Source of the DNA: Clostridium pascui
Lineage (GTDB): Bacteria > Bacillota > Clostridia > Clostridiales > Clostridiaceae
DNA: 64,000 nt
NCBI RefSeq assembly: GCF_016908015.1
Contig: NZ_JAFBDB010000001.1
Location: 744,001-808,000 of the forward strand
Reading direction: 5' to 3'
The notes beneath the pieces were generated by a model, which searched no databases, was not told the DNA's origin, and saw nothing but the letters and a program-made list of their open reading frames with translations. Made by a program: the position numbers and the translations under genes. This document shows, in pieces, positions 55,696 through 63,648 of this stretch (the stretch's first letter is position 1; each line of letters begins with the position of its first letter).

Positions 55696-55830
55696 TTAAT
55701 ATATCTTTTCTCCATCAAAGGTTTCATAAGTTGGAGGATTCTTTTCATTCCTTTTTCTTGCTCTATCTGCAGGCTTTACACCATCATTTTTGCCACCCTT
55801 TTGATGTTTATCTCCTCTAAAAGGTCTCAT
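55696..55830 (-). CDS. Small basic protein, 44 aa, unknown function
   Basis: The start ATG (55830) follows AAGGAAGG; the sequence reads MRPFRGDKHQKGG to ETFDGEKIY. It is rich in Lys, Arg, Gly and Asp, with no hydrophobic segment. A rho-independent terminator follows. I do not recognise a family, but start, composition and terminator point to a real gene. Confidence 0.65.
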   Translation of the reverse strand: MRPFRGDKHQKGGKNDGVKPADRARKRNEKNPPTYETFDGEKIY

Positions 55831-55897
55831 AGATATCCTTCCTTTCTACATGTATTTGATTATATTTTGCCATGCAGAACATAAATTTATACTTAAT

Positions 55898-56413
55898 TTA
55901 AACTGTCACATTACGGAAGGATTTGTCCATATAATCTCCAATTGCTTTCCAGCACATGTATATAACTGGCACTTTTACCGGAATTTCTATAAGATTTTTT
56001 ATTATTCTAGGAACTATTATAGCATATACTGCCTTACCAGTAATCATTGAAAGCCATATAGTATTAAGTCCCAAATTTATAAAAATCGTTATAATTAACA
56101 CAGCTAAAACTATATTAATCATAGATTTAGGTCTTTTATATAGAAATATTCCATATATTACTCCCGATAAAGCCGTGCTTAATGTAAAACCCGGAAAATA
56201 CGCTCCTTTAGGAAATATTAACATACCTAAAATATCAGCTAATGCTCCGCATATTCCTCCATACAAAGGACCAAATAACATACCACATAAAGCTAATGGC
56301 AAAAATCCAAAGCTTACTCTAATAATTGGTGTTTCAATTCCTAAAAATCTTGTAAGTATAACCTGTAATGAAATAAATAAACCTAAAAATACCATTTTTC
56401 TTGCATTTTTCAT
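55898..56413 (-). CDS. folT: Folate ECF transporter substrate-binding subunit
   Basis: 171 aa from the ATG at 56413 (MKNARKMVFLGLFISL), which has GGGAGG eight bases upstream; a longer start lies before that site. Six membrane segments are expected, with LTRFLGIETPIIRVSFGFLPLAL and GMLFGPLYGGICGALADILG typical of FolT. It delivers folate to the shared ECF energy module (EcfA/A'/T), not in this window. A THF riboswitch (56467-56578) precedes it, supporting the call. Confidence 0.93.
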   Translation of the reverse strand: MKNARKMVFLGLFISLQVILTRFLGIETPIIRVSFGFLPLALCGMLFGPLYGGICGALADILGMLIFPKGAYFPGFTLSTALSGVIYGIFLYKRPKSMINIVLAVLIITIFINLGLNTIWLSMITGKAVYAIIVPRIIKNLIEIPVKVPVIYMCWKAIGDYMDKSFRNVTV

Positions 56414-56466
56414 AATGGCGCCTCCCTTCATAGTATTTGCCAATAGAGAAAGTGACGCTAAAAAAT

Positions 56467-56578
56467 GTTAGCGGAATGCGGCAACTGCATCGCGAAATTT
56501 TAAATAACATTAAAATCTCTTCGTCTAGTGGCAACTTCCTGTCCATCTAGCACTTTACGCGCAATCACCTACTCTAAC
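56467..56578 (-). promoter_or_regulatory. Tetrahydrofolate riboswitch of folT
   Basis: The minus strand shows the THF-I core: GAGTAGGTGATTGCGCGTAA, GATGGACAGG, GTTGCCAC, GACGAA, and further on GCGATGCAGTTGCCGC. The ends pair as GTTAG / CTAAC. It lies between a leader promoter and folT and should lower folT expression when THF is plentiful. Confidence 0.9.
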
Positions 56579-56839
56579 AAGCAAATCTAATTATATTATA
56601 TATAATCATTTATTACATAACAAGATAAATTTCGGAATTTTTTTACAATTATTTTAATTTTCAAATAAAATACTTATTAAATATTCATTGCTTACTATGT
56701 TAAAATATTATATATTTGTTGATTGTACTAATATATTGATGATAAAATGGCATTATATGAAAATACTAAATGATTTTCATACATTGTTTAAATTTTTATT
56801 GACTGTCAATAATAAATTACTAGGAAGGTGAATTTGTTT

Positions 56840-57304
56840 ATGGATAAAATTATTTTAACTGAAACAGCTAAAAAAAAGATAGAGTCAGAATTGGAATACT
56901 TGAAAACCGTTAAAAGAGTTGAAATTAAGGAAGCATTAAAATATGCTCGCTCTCAAGGAGATCTAAGTGAAAATGCCGATTATTCTGCTGCAAAGGATGA
57001 CCAATCATTAAATGAAACTAGAATACTTGAGCTGGAAAATCAATTAAGAAATGCAGTAATAGTGGAAAGCTCTGCAGATGCAAATATGTTCGATATTAAC
57101 AAAACTGCAATAGTTAAATTTTACGATATGGATGAAGAAGAAGAAGTAACATTAGTAAGTTCTGTAGAAGCTGACCCAAAAAATATGAAAATAAGCATAG
57201 ACTCTCCTTTAGGAAAGACTTTGTATAAACTTACTATAGGTAAAAAGGCTAAAGTAAGTTCCCCTGATGGAGACTACGAAGTTGAAGTTATAAAAGTACT
57301 TTAA
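56840..57304 (+). CDS. greA: Transcription elongation factor GreA
   Basis: 154 aa from the ATG at 56840; GTG and TTG codons just upstream overlap the AGGAAGG site. The N-terminal coiled coil has the acidic tip (YARSQGDLSENADYSAAKDDQ) that reaches the polymerase active site, then a C-terminal FKBP-like domain with SPLGKTLYKLTIGKKAKV. It rescues backtracked RNA polymerase. It is transcribed alone. Confidence 0.95.
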   Translation: MDKIILTETAKKKIESELEYLKTVKRVEIKEALKYARSQGDLSENADYSAAKDDQSLNETRILELENQLRNAVIVESSADANMFDINKTAIVKFYDMDEEEEVTLVSSVEADPKNMKISIDSPLGKTLYKLTIGKKAKVSSPDGDYEVEVIKVL

Positions 57305-57390
57305 TACATATATTAAAAATCATGATATACTGGGTACTAACGATTAGAGAGTATATAAAACTTTAATTTTTAGTACCCCTCCTTATTTAC

Positions 57391-57726
57391 TTAATAAATT
57401 TTTTTATCGAAAACTTCAGATTCCAAGTACATTGTATATAACGCTAAAGCATCTTCCTCAGTTATCTTATTTTTTGTAAGATTTCTATAAAGTATATATA
57501 GATTTGCATTTAAATCCGGATTTAAGTTCCTAGTTTCTTTCATTTTTTGTTCAATTTTTTCTAACACGGTTTCCTCGTCTTTATTTAGTTCTTTACTTAC
57601 TAAATCTAATATTTCATCCGCTTCTTTAACTAACACCTTATCCTTACATAATGATTTAATAGTTTGAGCTCTTGACTTTATCTTTATAAGTATATCTTTC
57701 GAGACAGCTATTTTATCCTCTCCCAT
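57391..57726 (-). CDS. Small acidic helical protein of unknown function
   Basis: 111 aa, start ATG after AAAGGGGTGAAAT. The sequence is mostly helical, charged, with no membrane segment or signal (for example IKIKSRAQTIKSLCKDKVLVKEADEIL). No family recognised. It converges with greA and lies before the chemoreceptor gene. Confidence 0.65.
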   Translation of the reverse strand: MGEDKIAVSKDILIKIKSRAQTIKSLCKDKVLVKEADEILDLVSKELNKDEETVLEKIEQKMKETRNLNPDLNANLYILYRNLTKNKITEEDALALYTMYLESEVFDKKIY

Positions 57727-57870
57727 TATTTCACCCCTTTATGTACTATCTAATTTTTTATAATGTCTAACTTAAAGTTATTCTCATTTTGAAAACCCAA
57801 TATACTATAATCATACTATATTATATGACGCATTTCTTAATTTTTTCCTTAATGCACCACAAACTGAAAA

Positions 57871-57920
57871 AGTGCAGAACATTTTAAAAAAACAACCTAT
57901 CATTTAAAATGCCCTGCACT
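57871..57920 (-). terminator. Terminator of the chemoreceptor gene
   Basis: AGTGCAG...ATTTTAAA / TTTAAAAT...CTGCACT long stem, followed by TTTT on the minus strand, 38 nt after the stop. Confidence 0.7.
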
Positions 57921-57957
57921 ATCTCGTCCTTATTTTCAGTGATCTATTAGGAATTAT

Positions 57958-60042
57958 TTATTCCACCTTAAAACTGTTTACCTCTTCTAAAAGATTTTCA
58001 GCTAGCTCTGACAACTTATTTGTACTCACTGAAAGATCTTCTATAATGGCAAGTATTTCCTCTGCACTTGCAGAAACTTCCTCTGTGGAGGCTGAAGTTT
58101 CTTCAGAAGCCCCTGATATCTCTGTTATCGCTTCCACTATATCTTCTTTATTGATAATCATAGTTTTATTTAGTGCTTCTATGTGTTTCATATAATTAGA
58201 AACCTCAACTATGGACTTGTACATTTCTCCAAATACTTCACGCGTTCCATTTACTGCGCCAACTTGCTTTCCAAGCGTATCCTTTGTAGCGCTTATGGAA
58301 GTTACGGCATTGGAAGATCTTTTTTGTATGTCAATAATAAGCTTATTTATTTCTTCTGTTGAATATGCTGTACTTTCTGAAAGCTTTCTAATCTCCTCTG
58401 CTACTACAGAAAAACCACGTCCCGCTTCTCCTGCACGAGCTGCCTCAATTGATGCATTTAACGCTAGAAGATTTGTTTGATCTGCTATAGATTTAATAGT
58501 CTCTATTATTTCTCCTATCTTTTGAGAACTTGTATCCATAGCTACTATAACCTCATTAAGCTTTTCTGTCTCAGAATTTACAAGCGCAGTTTTGCTTGTT
58601 AAATCCTCTATTTCTTTCATACCATTTGAATTTAATTTTGTAACATTATCATAAACTTCCTTCACAGTGTGTATTGCTTTTGAAATTTCATCAATACTTT
58701 CTGAAAGCTGTTCTGATTTTTCCATACCTCTTTGAGTTTGTACAGCTTGTGATGTAGCAGTTTTTGCTATTTCCCCTATAGTAGACGCAACTTCTGTTGT
58801 GGCACTAGAAGTTTGAACAGACATATCTCTTAGAGACATAGAATTTTCTGATACTATTTTAGCTGATGAAACTATCTCACCTATAAGTGACTTTAAATTA
58901 GCCGTCATTTGATTGAAGGCATTTCCTATATTCCCAAATTCATCCTTAGAGCTTATATTTATATCCTCTGTTAGATCTCCTGACGCTGCTTTATTTATTC
59001 CATCTTCTAATACTTTTAAAGGCTTAGTTATCATTCTAGATATATATAATGCAAATATTACTCCCATTATTGAACTCAATAAGGCAATTAGTATATTAGT
59101 TTTGTTTATAGTGTCTAGCTCATTTGCAGTTTCATTTGTATTAAAACTTAATGCAATCTTCCATGAAGTTTTATCATTAGTTGTAAATGAGGTATATTTA
59201 TGTTTTCCTTCAAACGTGTATTCTTTAAAGCCTTCTTTTTCAGAATTAATCACTTTAAAGACTTCTTGATCTTTCACACTTTGACCAATTAATTTTTCAT
59301 CAGGATGGGAAAGCACTATACCATCAGGACTCATAACAAATAGCACTCCAGTATCACCCATACTAACATTTTTATACTTTGTCGCAAAATTATCCAGAGT
59401 AATATCTGTTCCTACTACTCCAAGTATTTCTCCGTTATTACCCTTAAAAGTCTTTGCCACAGTAAACATAAGCTTTCCTGTGCTTGGACTTACATACGGA
59501 TCTATATATACCACCTTATCTGGATTTTCCATTGCTTTTTTGTACCAAGGCCTCTGTGTAGGATCATACCCTGCCATATCCCCTGCCTTGTTAGCAGAAT
59601 TGGCAAAAAATGTTTTATTTCTAGCTCCTATATATAGAGAAAATATACCATTACCCGTCTTCACCTTGTTATCTAATAATTTTCTTGAAGAATACTTTGT
59701 TTTTTCAAGTTCTTCTTTTATTTCTTCTTTTATTTCTTCTTTTGCTGCATCTTTGCTGCTCATTTTATCTTCTAAAATTACTATGTTTTTTAAATTCTCA
59801 TCCATGGATAAAAAATTAATAGTTGCCTCAATTTCCATAAACATATCATCTAAATTAGTATTCATTTGATTAGTCATTTCTTTTGAATTATCTTCAAAAC
59901 TATCTAAAAGAACTTTATTTGAAATTCCATAATTCAATATACTAAGTATTAAAAGAGGCAATACCATAGCAATAACTATAAGCGGCAGCAGCTTACTTTT
60001 TATACTTCTGCGCTTTCTCTTTTTATTTGATAATTTTTCCAT
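57958..60042 (-). CDS. Methyl-accepting chemotaxis protein (dCache-HAMP-MA)
   Basis: 694 aa. Two membrane segments (about 18-38 and 318-340) flank an extracytoplasmic double-Cache domain, with GYDPTQRPWYKKA, VYIDPYVSPSTGKLMFTVAKTF and FVMSPDGIVLSHPDE (a common amino-acid-binding type). HAMP (about 340-395) and the signalling domain (about 410-694) follow, with the hairpin tip IADQTNLLALNASIEAARAGEAGRGFSVVAEEIRKL. Partner CheA/CheW genes are not in this window. A sigma28 promoter and an overlapping sigma-A promoter precede it. Confidence 0.95.
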   Translation of the reverse strand: MEKLSNKKRKRRSIKSKLLPLIVIAMVLPLLILSILNYGISNKVLLDSFEDNSKEMTNQMNTNLDDMFMEIEATINFLSMDENLKNIVILEDKMSSKDAAKEEIKEEIKEELEKTKYSSRKLLDNKVKTGNGIFSLYIGARNKTFFANSANKAGDMAGYDPTQRPWYKKAMENPDKVVYIDPYVSPSTGKLMFTVAKTFKGNNGEILGVVGTDITLDNFATKYKNVSMGDTGVLFVMSPDGIVLSHPDEKLIGQSVKDQEVFKVINSEKEGFKEYTFEGKHKYTSFTTNDKTSWKIALSFNTNETANELDTINKTNILIALLSSIMGVIFALYISRMITKPLKVLEDGINKAASGDLTEDINISSKDEFGNIGNAFNQMTANLKSLIGEIVSSAKIVSENSMSLRDMSVQTSSATTEVASTIGEIAKTATSQAVQTQRGMEKSEQLSESIDEISKAIHTVKEVYDNVTKLNSNGMKEIEDLTSKTALVNSETEKLNEVIVAMDTSSQKIGEIIETIKSIADQTNLLALNASIEAARAGEAGRGFSVVAEEIRKLSESTAYSTEEINKLIIDIQKRSSNAVTSISATKDTLGKQVGAVNGTREVFGEMYKSIVEVSNYMKHIEALNKTMIINKEDIVEAITEISGASEETSASTEEVSASAEEILAIIEDLSVSTNKLSELAENLLEEVNSFKVE

Positions 60043-60093
60043 CTCATCTTCCCCTTATATAAATTACTTGTTTTATTATATTGTCATAGCAAT

Positions 60094-60122
60094 ATTATAC
60101 CAACATCCTCAATTATCGACAA
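60094..60122 (-). promoter_or_regulatory. Sigma-A promoter of the chemoreceptor gene
   Basis: Minus-strand TTGTCG (60117-60122), 17-bp spacer, TATAAT (60094-60099) with an extended -10 TGG. It overlaps the sigma28 -10 element. Confidence 0.6.
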
Positions 60123-60139
60123 GTTATAATGAAACTTTA
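60113..60139 (-). promoter_or_regulatory. Sigma28 promoter of the chemoreceptor gene
   Basis: Minus-strand TAAA (60136-60139), 15-bp spacer, GTCGATAA (60113-60120), one mismatch from the SigD consensus, about 70 nt before the start codon. Confidence 0.75.
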
Positions 60140-60206
60140 AATTTTTTTCATGAATTTGTAATCCACTTTAACGTTTTATTAAAGTTCCATATAAAAATAC
60201 ATAAAA

Positions 60207-60236
60207 TTAGGAAGTCTATATTTACAGACTTCCTAA
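60207..60236 (-). terminator. Terminator of the FHA gene
   Basis: TTAGGAAGTCT / AGACTTCCTAA, 11-bp stem, 8-nt loop, followed by TTTTATGTATTTTT on the minus strand. The stem closely resembles that at 55629-55654. Confidence 0.8.
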
Positions 60237-60262
60237 TGCAATTATTAAGATTAACATGACTT

Positions 60263-60925
60263 TTATTGTATTATCACAAACCTTAATTTTGTCTCTCCTA
60301 TTATTATTGTGTCGTTATTATTTAATTCCTTTGATTCTTCTATTTTATCTCCATTTACAAAAACTCCGTTTTTTGAACCTAAATCATATATATACATCTT
60401 GTCTTCTTGCTGCTTTATAATCGCATGATTCCCACTTACATACATATCTTCAAGTATTATATCATTTTCATCGCTTCTGCCTATATGACTTTCTCCAGGT
60501 TTAATCTCATAATTGGTTCCTCTTTTTACTCCATTTAACTGCACTAAAAATGCAATTATATTGTTATAAAAATTGCTTAAAATTATTGTATCATCACTTA
60601 TAGTAGAATTTTTTTCTTTCTTCACATCAAATTCTGTAGCTTGTTTTTCAACTAACAAATGATTTTTTTCATTACTTTTACTATCAATATGAGTATGTCT
60701 TTCAATATTATCATTTTCTTCATTTATTATTTCTTTAGCATTTTCTTCCTCAGCTTTTTTATTAATCATACCATTTTCATTTTTATTTTCTTCCATATCA
60801 TCATCTTCATCAAAATCGTCGTCTTCTATAAAATCATCCTCATCATATTTTCTAAGTACTAAAAAACCTACAACAGTGCCTATACCTACTATGCCTATAA
60901 GCACAAGTATAATTCCAATTGTCAT
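60263..60925 (-). CDS. Membrane-anchored FHA-domain protein
   Basis: 220 aa. N-terminal membrane segment (about 4-24), a strongly acidic stretch (about 27-46) and polar linker, then an FHA domain (about 135-220) with YEIKPGESHIGRSDENDIILEDMYVSGNHAII and YIYDLGSKNGVFVNG. FHA domains bind phosphothreonine peptides, so a Ser/Thr kinase partner is expected, but none is here. The start ATG follows AGGGAGGAATACATTT. Confidence 0.88.
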   Translation of the reverse strand: MTIGIILVLIGIVGIGTVVGFLVLRKYDEDDFIEDDDFDEDDDMEENKNENGMINKKAEEENAKEIINEENDNIERHTHIDSKSNEKNHLLVEKQATEFDVKKEKNSTISDDTIILSNFYNNIIAFLVQLNGVKRGTNYEIKPGESHIGRSDENDIILEDMYVSGNHAIIKQQEDKMYIYDLGSKNGVFVNGDKIEESKELNNNDTIIIGETKLRFVIIQ

Positions 60926-61132
60926 AAATGTATTCCTCCCTTATTACTCTGCAAATCCATTAACTTACGGAAAAATCTAGCCTTGACTTTCCATTTTTTT
61001 ATTTCGATTCTTAGCTAAATTTTAAAGCTTTAATGAAAAATAGTCAATACATAAAAGATTATACATACTATATTGAATAATAATTCCAATTTTGCAAACT
61101 ATATGTATAGATAAAATGAATGGAGGATTATT

Positions 61133-61273
61133 ATGCAAAAGGAAATATATGATTTACTTCAAGAAATCAGGAAAGAAATAGAACTGATCGAAAAAAGATT
61201 GGATGAAATAGAACAAAATTCACCTAATGTAAATTCATCAGAAAACGAACAAAGTGATAATAAATTACAATAA
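61133..61273 (+). CDS. Very small charged helical protein, 46 aa
   Basis: Start ATG after TGGAGGATTATT. The first 28 residues look like one charged amphipathic helix (MQKEIYDLLQEIRKEIELIEK), then an Asn/Ser/Glu-rich tail. A strong terminator follows at 61321. Function unknown; a regulatory or assembly small protein is possible. Confidence 0.6.
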   Translation: MQKEIYDLLQEIRKEIELIEKRLDEIEQNSPNVNSSENEQSDNKLQ

Positions 61274-61320
61274 GTTTTATAAATATTAAAATAGCGGAAA
61301 TAAACTAAGATGATTCTTTA

Positions 61321-61346
61321 AGTCAGCCTACGGCTGACTTTTTTGT
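61321..61346. terminator. Terminator after the 46-residue gene
   Basis: AGTCAGCC / GGCTGACT with a 3-nt loop and a T run on the plus strand; it overlaps the 3' end of the convergent cytidylyltransferase gene. Confidence 0.8.
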
Positions 61347-62107
61347 TTTTGATTTATCTCTGCAATTTCTGGATTCTTATCTAAGAATCTTATAACTTCC
61401 TTAGCATTTGGAAAATCAGCATCAAAATGCCTATAAATGCTACTTATAAGCTTTAAATCTTCCTTTGTATCAACAGAAAGTTTATATTTTCTATTGTATA
61501 TTTCTTCACCTTTTACTGTTCCTATCTTAAATTCTGTAGGATGTTTTGACATATAATTGGTTACTCCTTCATAGTATTTACAAGGAGAACACTCATTTGA
61601 ATACATAGATTCCCTTATGGATATAGTATTTATTCCTGAGCTCCTTATAACCTTTTGAAGGCATTTATCTAATGCTTCTTTTGAAAAAACCTCTACTTCC
61701 AAGCCCTCTGGAAAGGAGTTTGGTACATCTAAGTGCACATAGTCATAATTATACATTTTAAAATAAGATATAACATTGTCCACAATATCTGGAGCTATTA
61801 AAGGGCAATTTCCCTTTATTCTCACTATTATGTCACCAAAATGTCTACCAGAAGCCTCCTTGAATCTTTTTAACATATTTTCTTTGCTTCCTGTAAATAC
61901 ATGAAACTCAGTTTCCTGAAGTGCACTGACCAAAGAGGAATCCTTAATATTATTGGAGGCTGCTACAATAACTTCATCTATAAGTCTTGCCTTCATTAGC
62001 CTTTGTAATGTATGTACTATAACTGGCTTTCCAGAAATATTCCTTGTTAAAAGCTCTATATTTCCATTACAAACTGTTTCTGGCTGAACAATACATAATA
62101 CCTTCAT
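61328..62107 (-). CDS. SpsF-like cytidylyltransferase family protein
   Basis: 259 aa from the ATG at 62107, after GAGGTGATTTTA. The nucleotidyltransferase fold of SpsF/KdsB/NeuA relatives is visible: GKPVIVHTLQRLMKA, DEVIVAASNN, NMLKRFKEAS, DIIVRIKGNCPLIAPDIVD and KLSVDTKEDLKLI. Unlike typical members the N-terminus is CIVQPETVCNGN rather than the glycine-rich RxGSxRLPGK activation loop, so the nucleotide-binding loop is unusual. It may act in a CMP-sugar or spore/surface polysaccharide pathway. No sugar genes are beside it. Confidence 0.8.
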   Translation of the reverse strand: MKVLCIVQPETVCNGNIELLTRNISGKPVIVHTLQRLMKARLIDEVIVAASNNIKDSSLVSALQETEFHVFTGSKENMLKRFKEASGRHFGDIIVRIKGNCPLIAPDIVDNVISYFKMYNYDYVHLDVPNSFPEGLEVEVFSKEALDKCLQKVIRSSGINTISIRESMYSNECSPCKYYEGVTNYMSKHPTEFKIGTVKGEEIYNRKYKLSVDTKEDLKLISSIYRHFDADFPNAKEVIRFLDKNPEIAEINQKQKSQP

Positions 62108-62310
62108 TAAAATCACCTCTATAAATTTAGAATAACCTTAAAGGAGAAAATCTATGAAAAAACTTTAAACATATAATATACATGATATCAACATGTCTAA
62201 TGTTCTCAATCTACTCTAAGGTAACTTCTATGACTGTTTATGATGTTAATGATAATATTACCATAGAACAGGATTTAAGTAAAAGCTATTATTGTGAAAA
62301 CCAATGGTTA

Positions 62311-63549
62311 CTAATTATTTTGACAAAGTTCTTCAAGTGTCTGACACATGATTTCTACACCCTTCTGGAGTTTATCGTAGTCAGTCCATTCCTCTGGGCA
62401 ATGGCTTCTTCCATTTTTGCTTGGCACAAATAAAAGTCCTACCTCTGTAACTCCAGCCATAATCATAGCGTCGTGTCCTGCTCCACTCAACATATCTTCT
62501 GTTGTGAAGCCTACATTACCTGCTTTGCTTTTCATTATGTTTATTATATTTTCCGAAAGCTTTACTGGATTTACATTAAGCTTGTCTGTAATTTTATATT
62601 TAACACCCTTAGTTCCAACCATATTTTCAAGTTCTTTATTGATTTTATTTGTAACCTCATCTATAAGCTTCCCATTTTTCGATCTTATATCTACAGTAAA
62701 TTTAACCTCTTCCGGAACTATATTAGCAGCCCCTGGAAGTAATTCAAATTTCCCTATAGTAGCTACAGTTCCTTCTCCCGCTCCTTTTGCAAATTCACTT
62801 ATTTTTGATATAACTAGCGCTGCAGCATCTAGCGCATCTAATCTCATATTCATAGGAGTTGTTCCCGCATGATCAGCTCTTCCTTTAATTACAACTTCAA
62901 ATTCTCTCATACCAACCACATATTGAACTATTCCTAAATCCTTACTATTGCACTCAAGAATAGGTCCTTGTTCAATGTGAAGTTCTAAAAAGGCCTTTAT
63001 ATCCTTAGGCTTTCTTACAGCTTTATTTATTTCGTCTGGATTAAATCCAAACTCTCTCATAGCCTGCGCTATGCTTATTCCTTGTGTATCTTTATATTTA
63101 TCAAGATCTTCTCTTGTTACTTGTCCAGTCATTGCTCTGCTTGCAAAAAGGCCTCCCCCAAATCTACAACCTTCCTCCTCTATCATTGCAATAAACTCTA
63201 CAGGATATTTAGGTTTTATATTATTTTCCTTAAAAACTCTTGCTGATTCAAGCGCAGTAACTACTCCAGCTGGTCCATCGAATATGCCTCCATTTTTAAC
63301 TGAGTCATAATGTGAACCTATCATAACTACTGGTGCATCTTTAAGTTCTCCCTCAAGTCTGCCAACTATGGTTCCTGCTGCATCTTCATAAACCTGAAGT
63401 CCTGCTTCTTTCATTTGCCCCTTTATATATTCCCTAGCTTTTCTGTCTTCCTCACTAAATGAAAGACGAGTATTTCCTGCCCCTGGTGTAGATGTGAATT
63501 CACCTAATGCTTCAATGTCTCTTTTAATTCTTTCAAGATTTGTATTCAA
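62311..63549 (-). CDS. M20-family amidohydrolase (N-carbamoyl-amino acid hydrolase / allantoate amidohydrolase type)
   Basis: 412 aa. The dimetal ligand motifs are GSHYDSVKNGGIFDGPAGV, EEEGCRFGGGLFASRAM, LELHIEQGP and, near the C-terminus, SGAGHDAM; RADHAGTTPMNMRLDAL is the dimerisation segment. These match the Zn/Mn hydantoinase/carbamoylase family. It may hydrolyse an N-carbamoyl amino acid, allantoate or ureidoglycine; the substrate cannot be told. It is followed upstream by a partial aldolase gene on the same strand, about 100 nt away. Confidence 0.9.
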   Translation of the reverse strand: MNTNLERIKRDIEALGEFTSTPGAGNTRLSFSEEDRKAREYIKGQMKEAGLQVYEDAAGTIVGRLEGELKDAPVVMIGSHYDSVKNGGIFDGPAGVVTALESARVFKENNIKPKYPVEFIAMIEEEGCRFGGGLFASRAMTGQVTREDLDKYKDTQGISIAQAMREFGFNPDEINKAVRKPKDIKAFLELHIEQGPILECNSKDLGIVQYVVGMREFEVVIKGRADHAGTTPMNMRLDALDAAALVISKISEFAKGAGEGTVATIGKFELLPGAANIVPEEVKFTVDIRSKNGKLIDEVTNKINKELENMVGTKGVKYKITDKLNVNPVKLSENIINIMKSKAGNVGFTTEDMLSGAGHDAMIMAGVTEVGLLFVPSKNGRSHCPEEWTDYDKLQKGVEIMCQTLEELCQNN

Positions 63550-63648
63550 AAACTTCGCCCCCTTGTTTTTTCATTAACTTTATATATTCTGCCCATATAT
63601 CTATTTTCCTGCAAATATTATAAAGATCGCACTGCAATTCCCATAATT

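Noticed and set aside
56798-56810. Palindrome ATTGACTGTCAAT before greA
   Set aside because: Perfect but only 13 bp and close to the ribosome binding site; too short in AT-rich DNA to call an operator without comparison.
57332-57378. GGGTACTAA / TTAGTACCC stem between greA and the 57391 gene
   Set aside because: Convergent position suits a terminator, but the 29-nt loop and lack of T runs make it unconvincing.
62182-62433. Plus-strand frame between the cytidylyltransferase and amidohydrolase genes
   Set aside because: The early part (MTVYDVNDNITIEQDL) looks faintly protein-like, but it has no ribosome binding site and runs into the amidohydrolase gene in antisense. The 200-bp spacer otherwise shows nothing.
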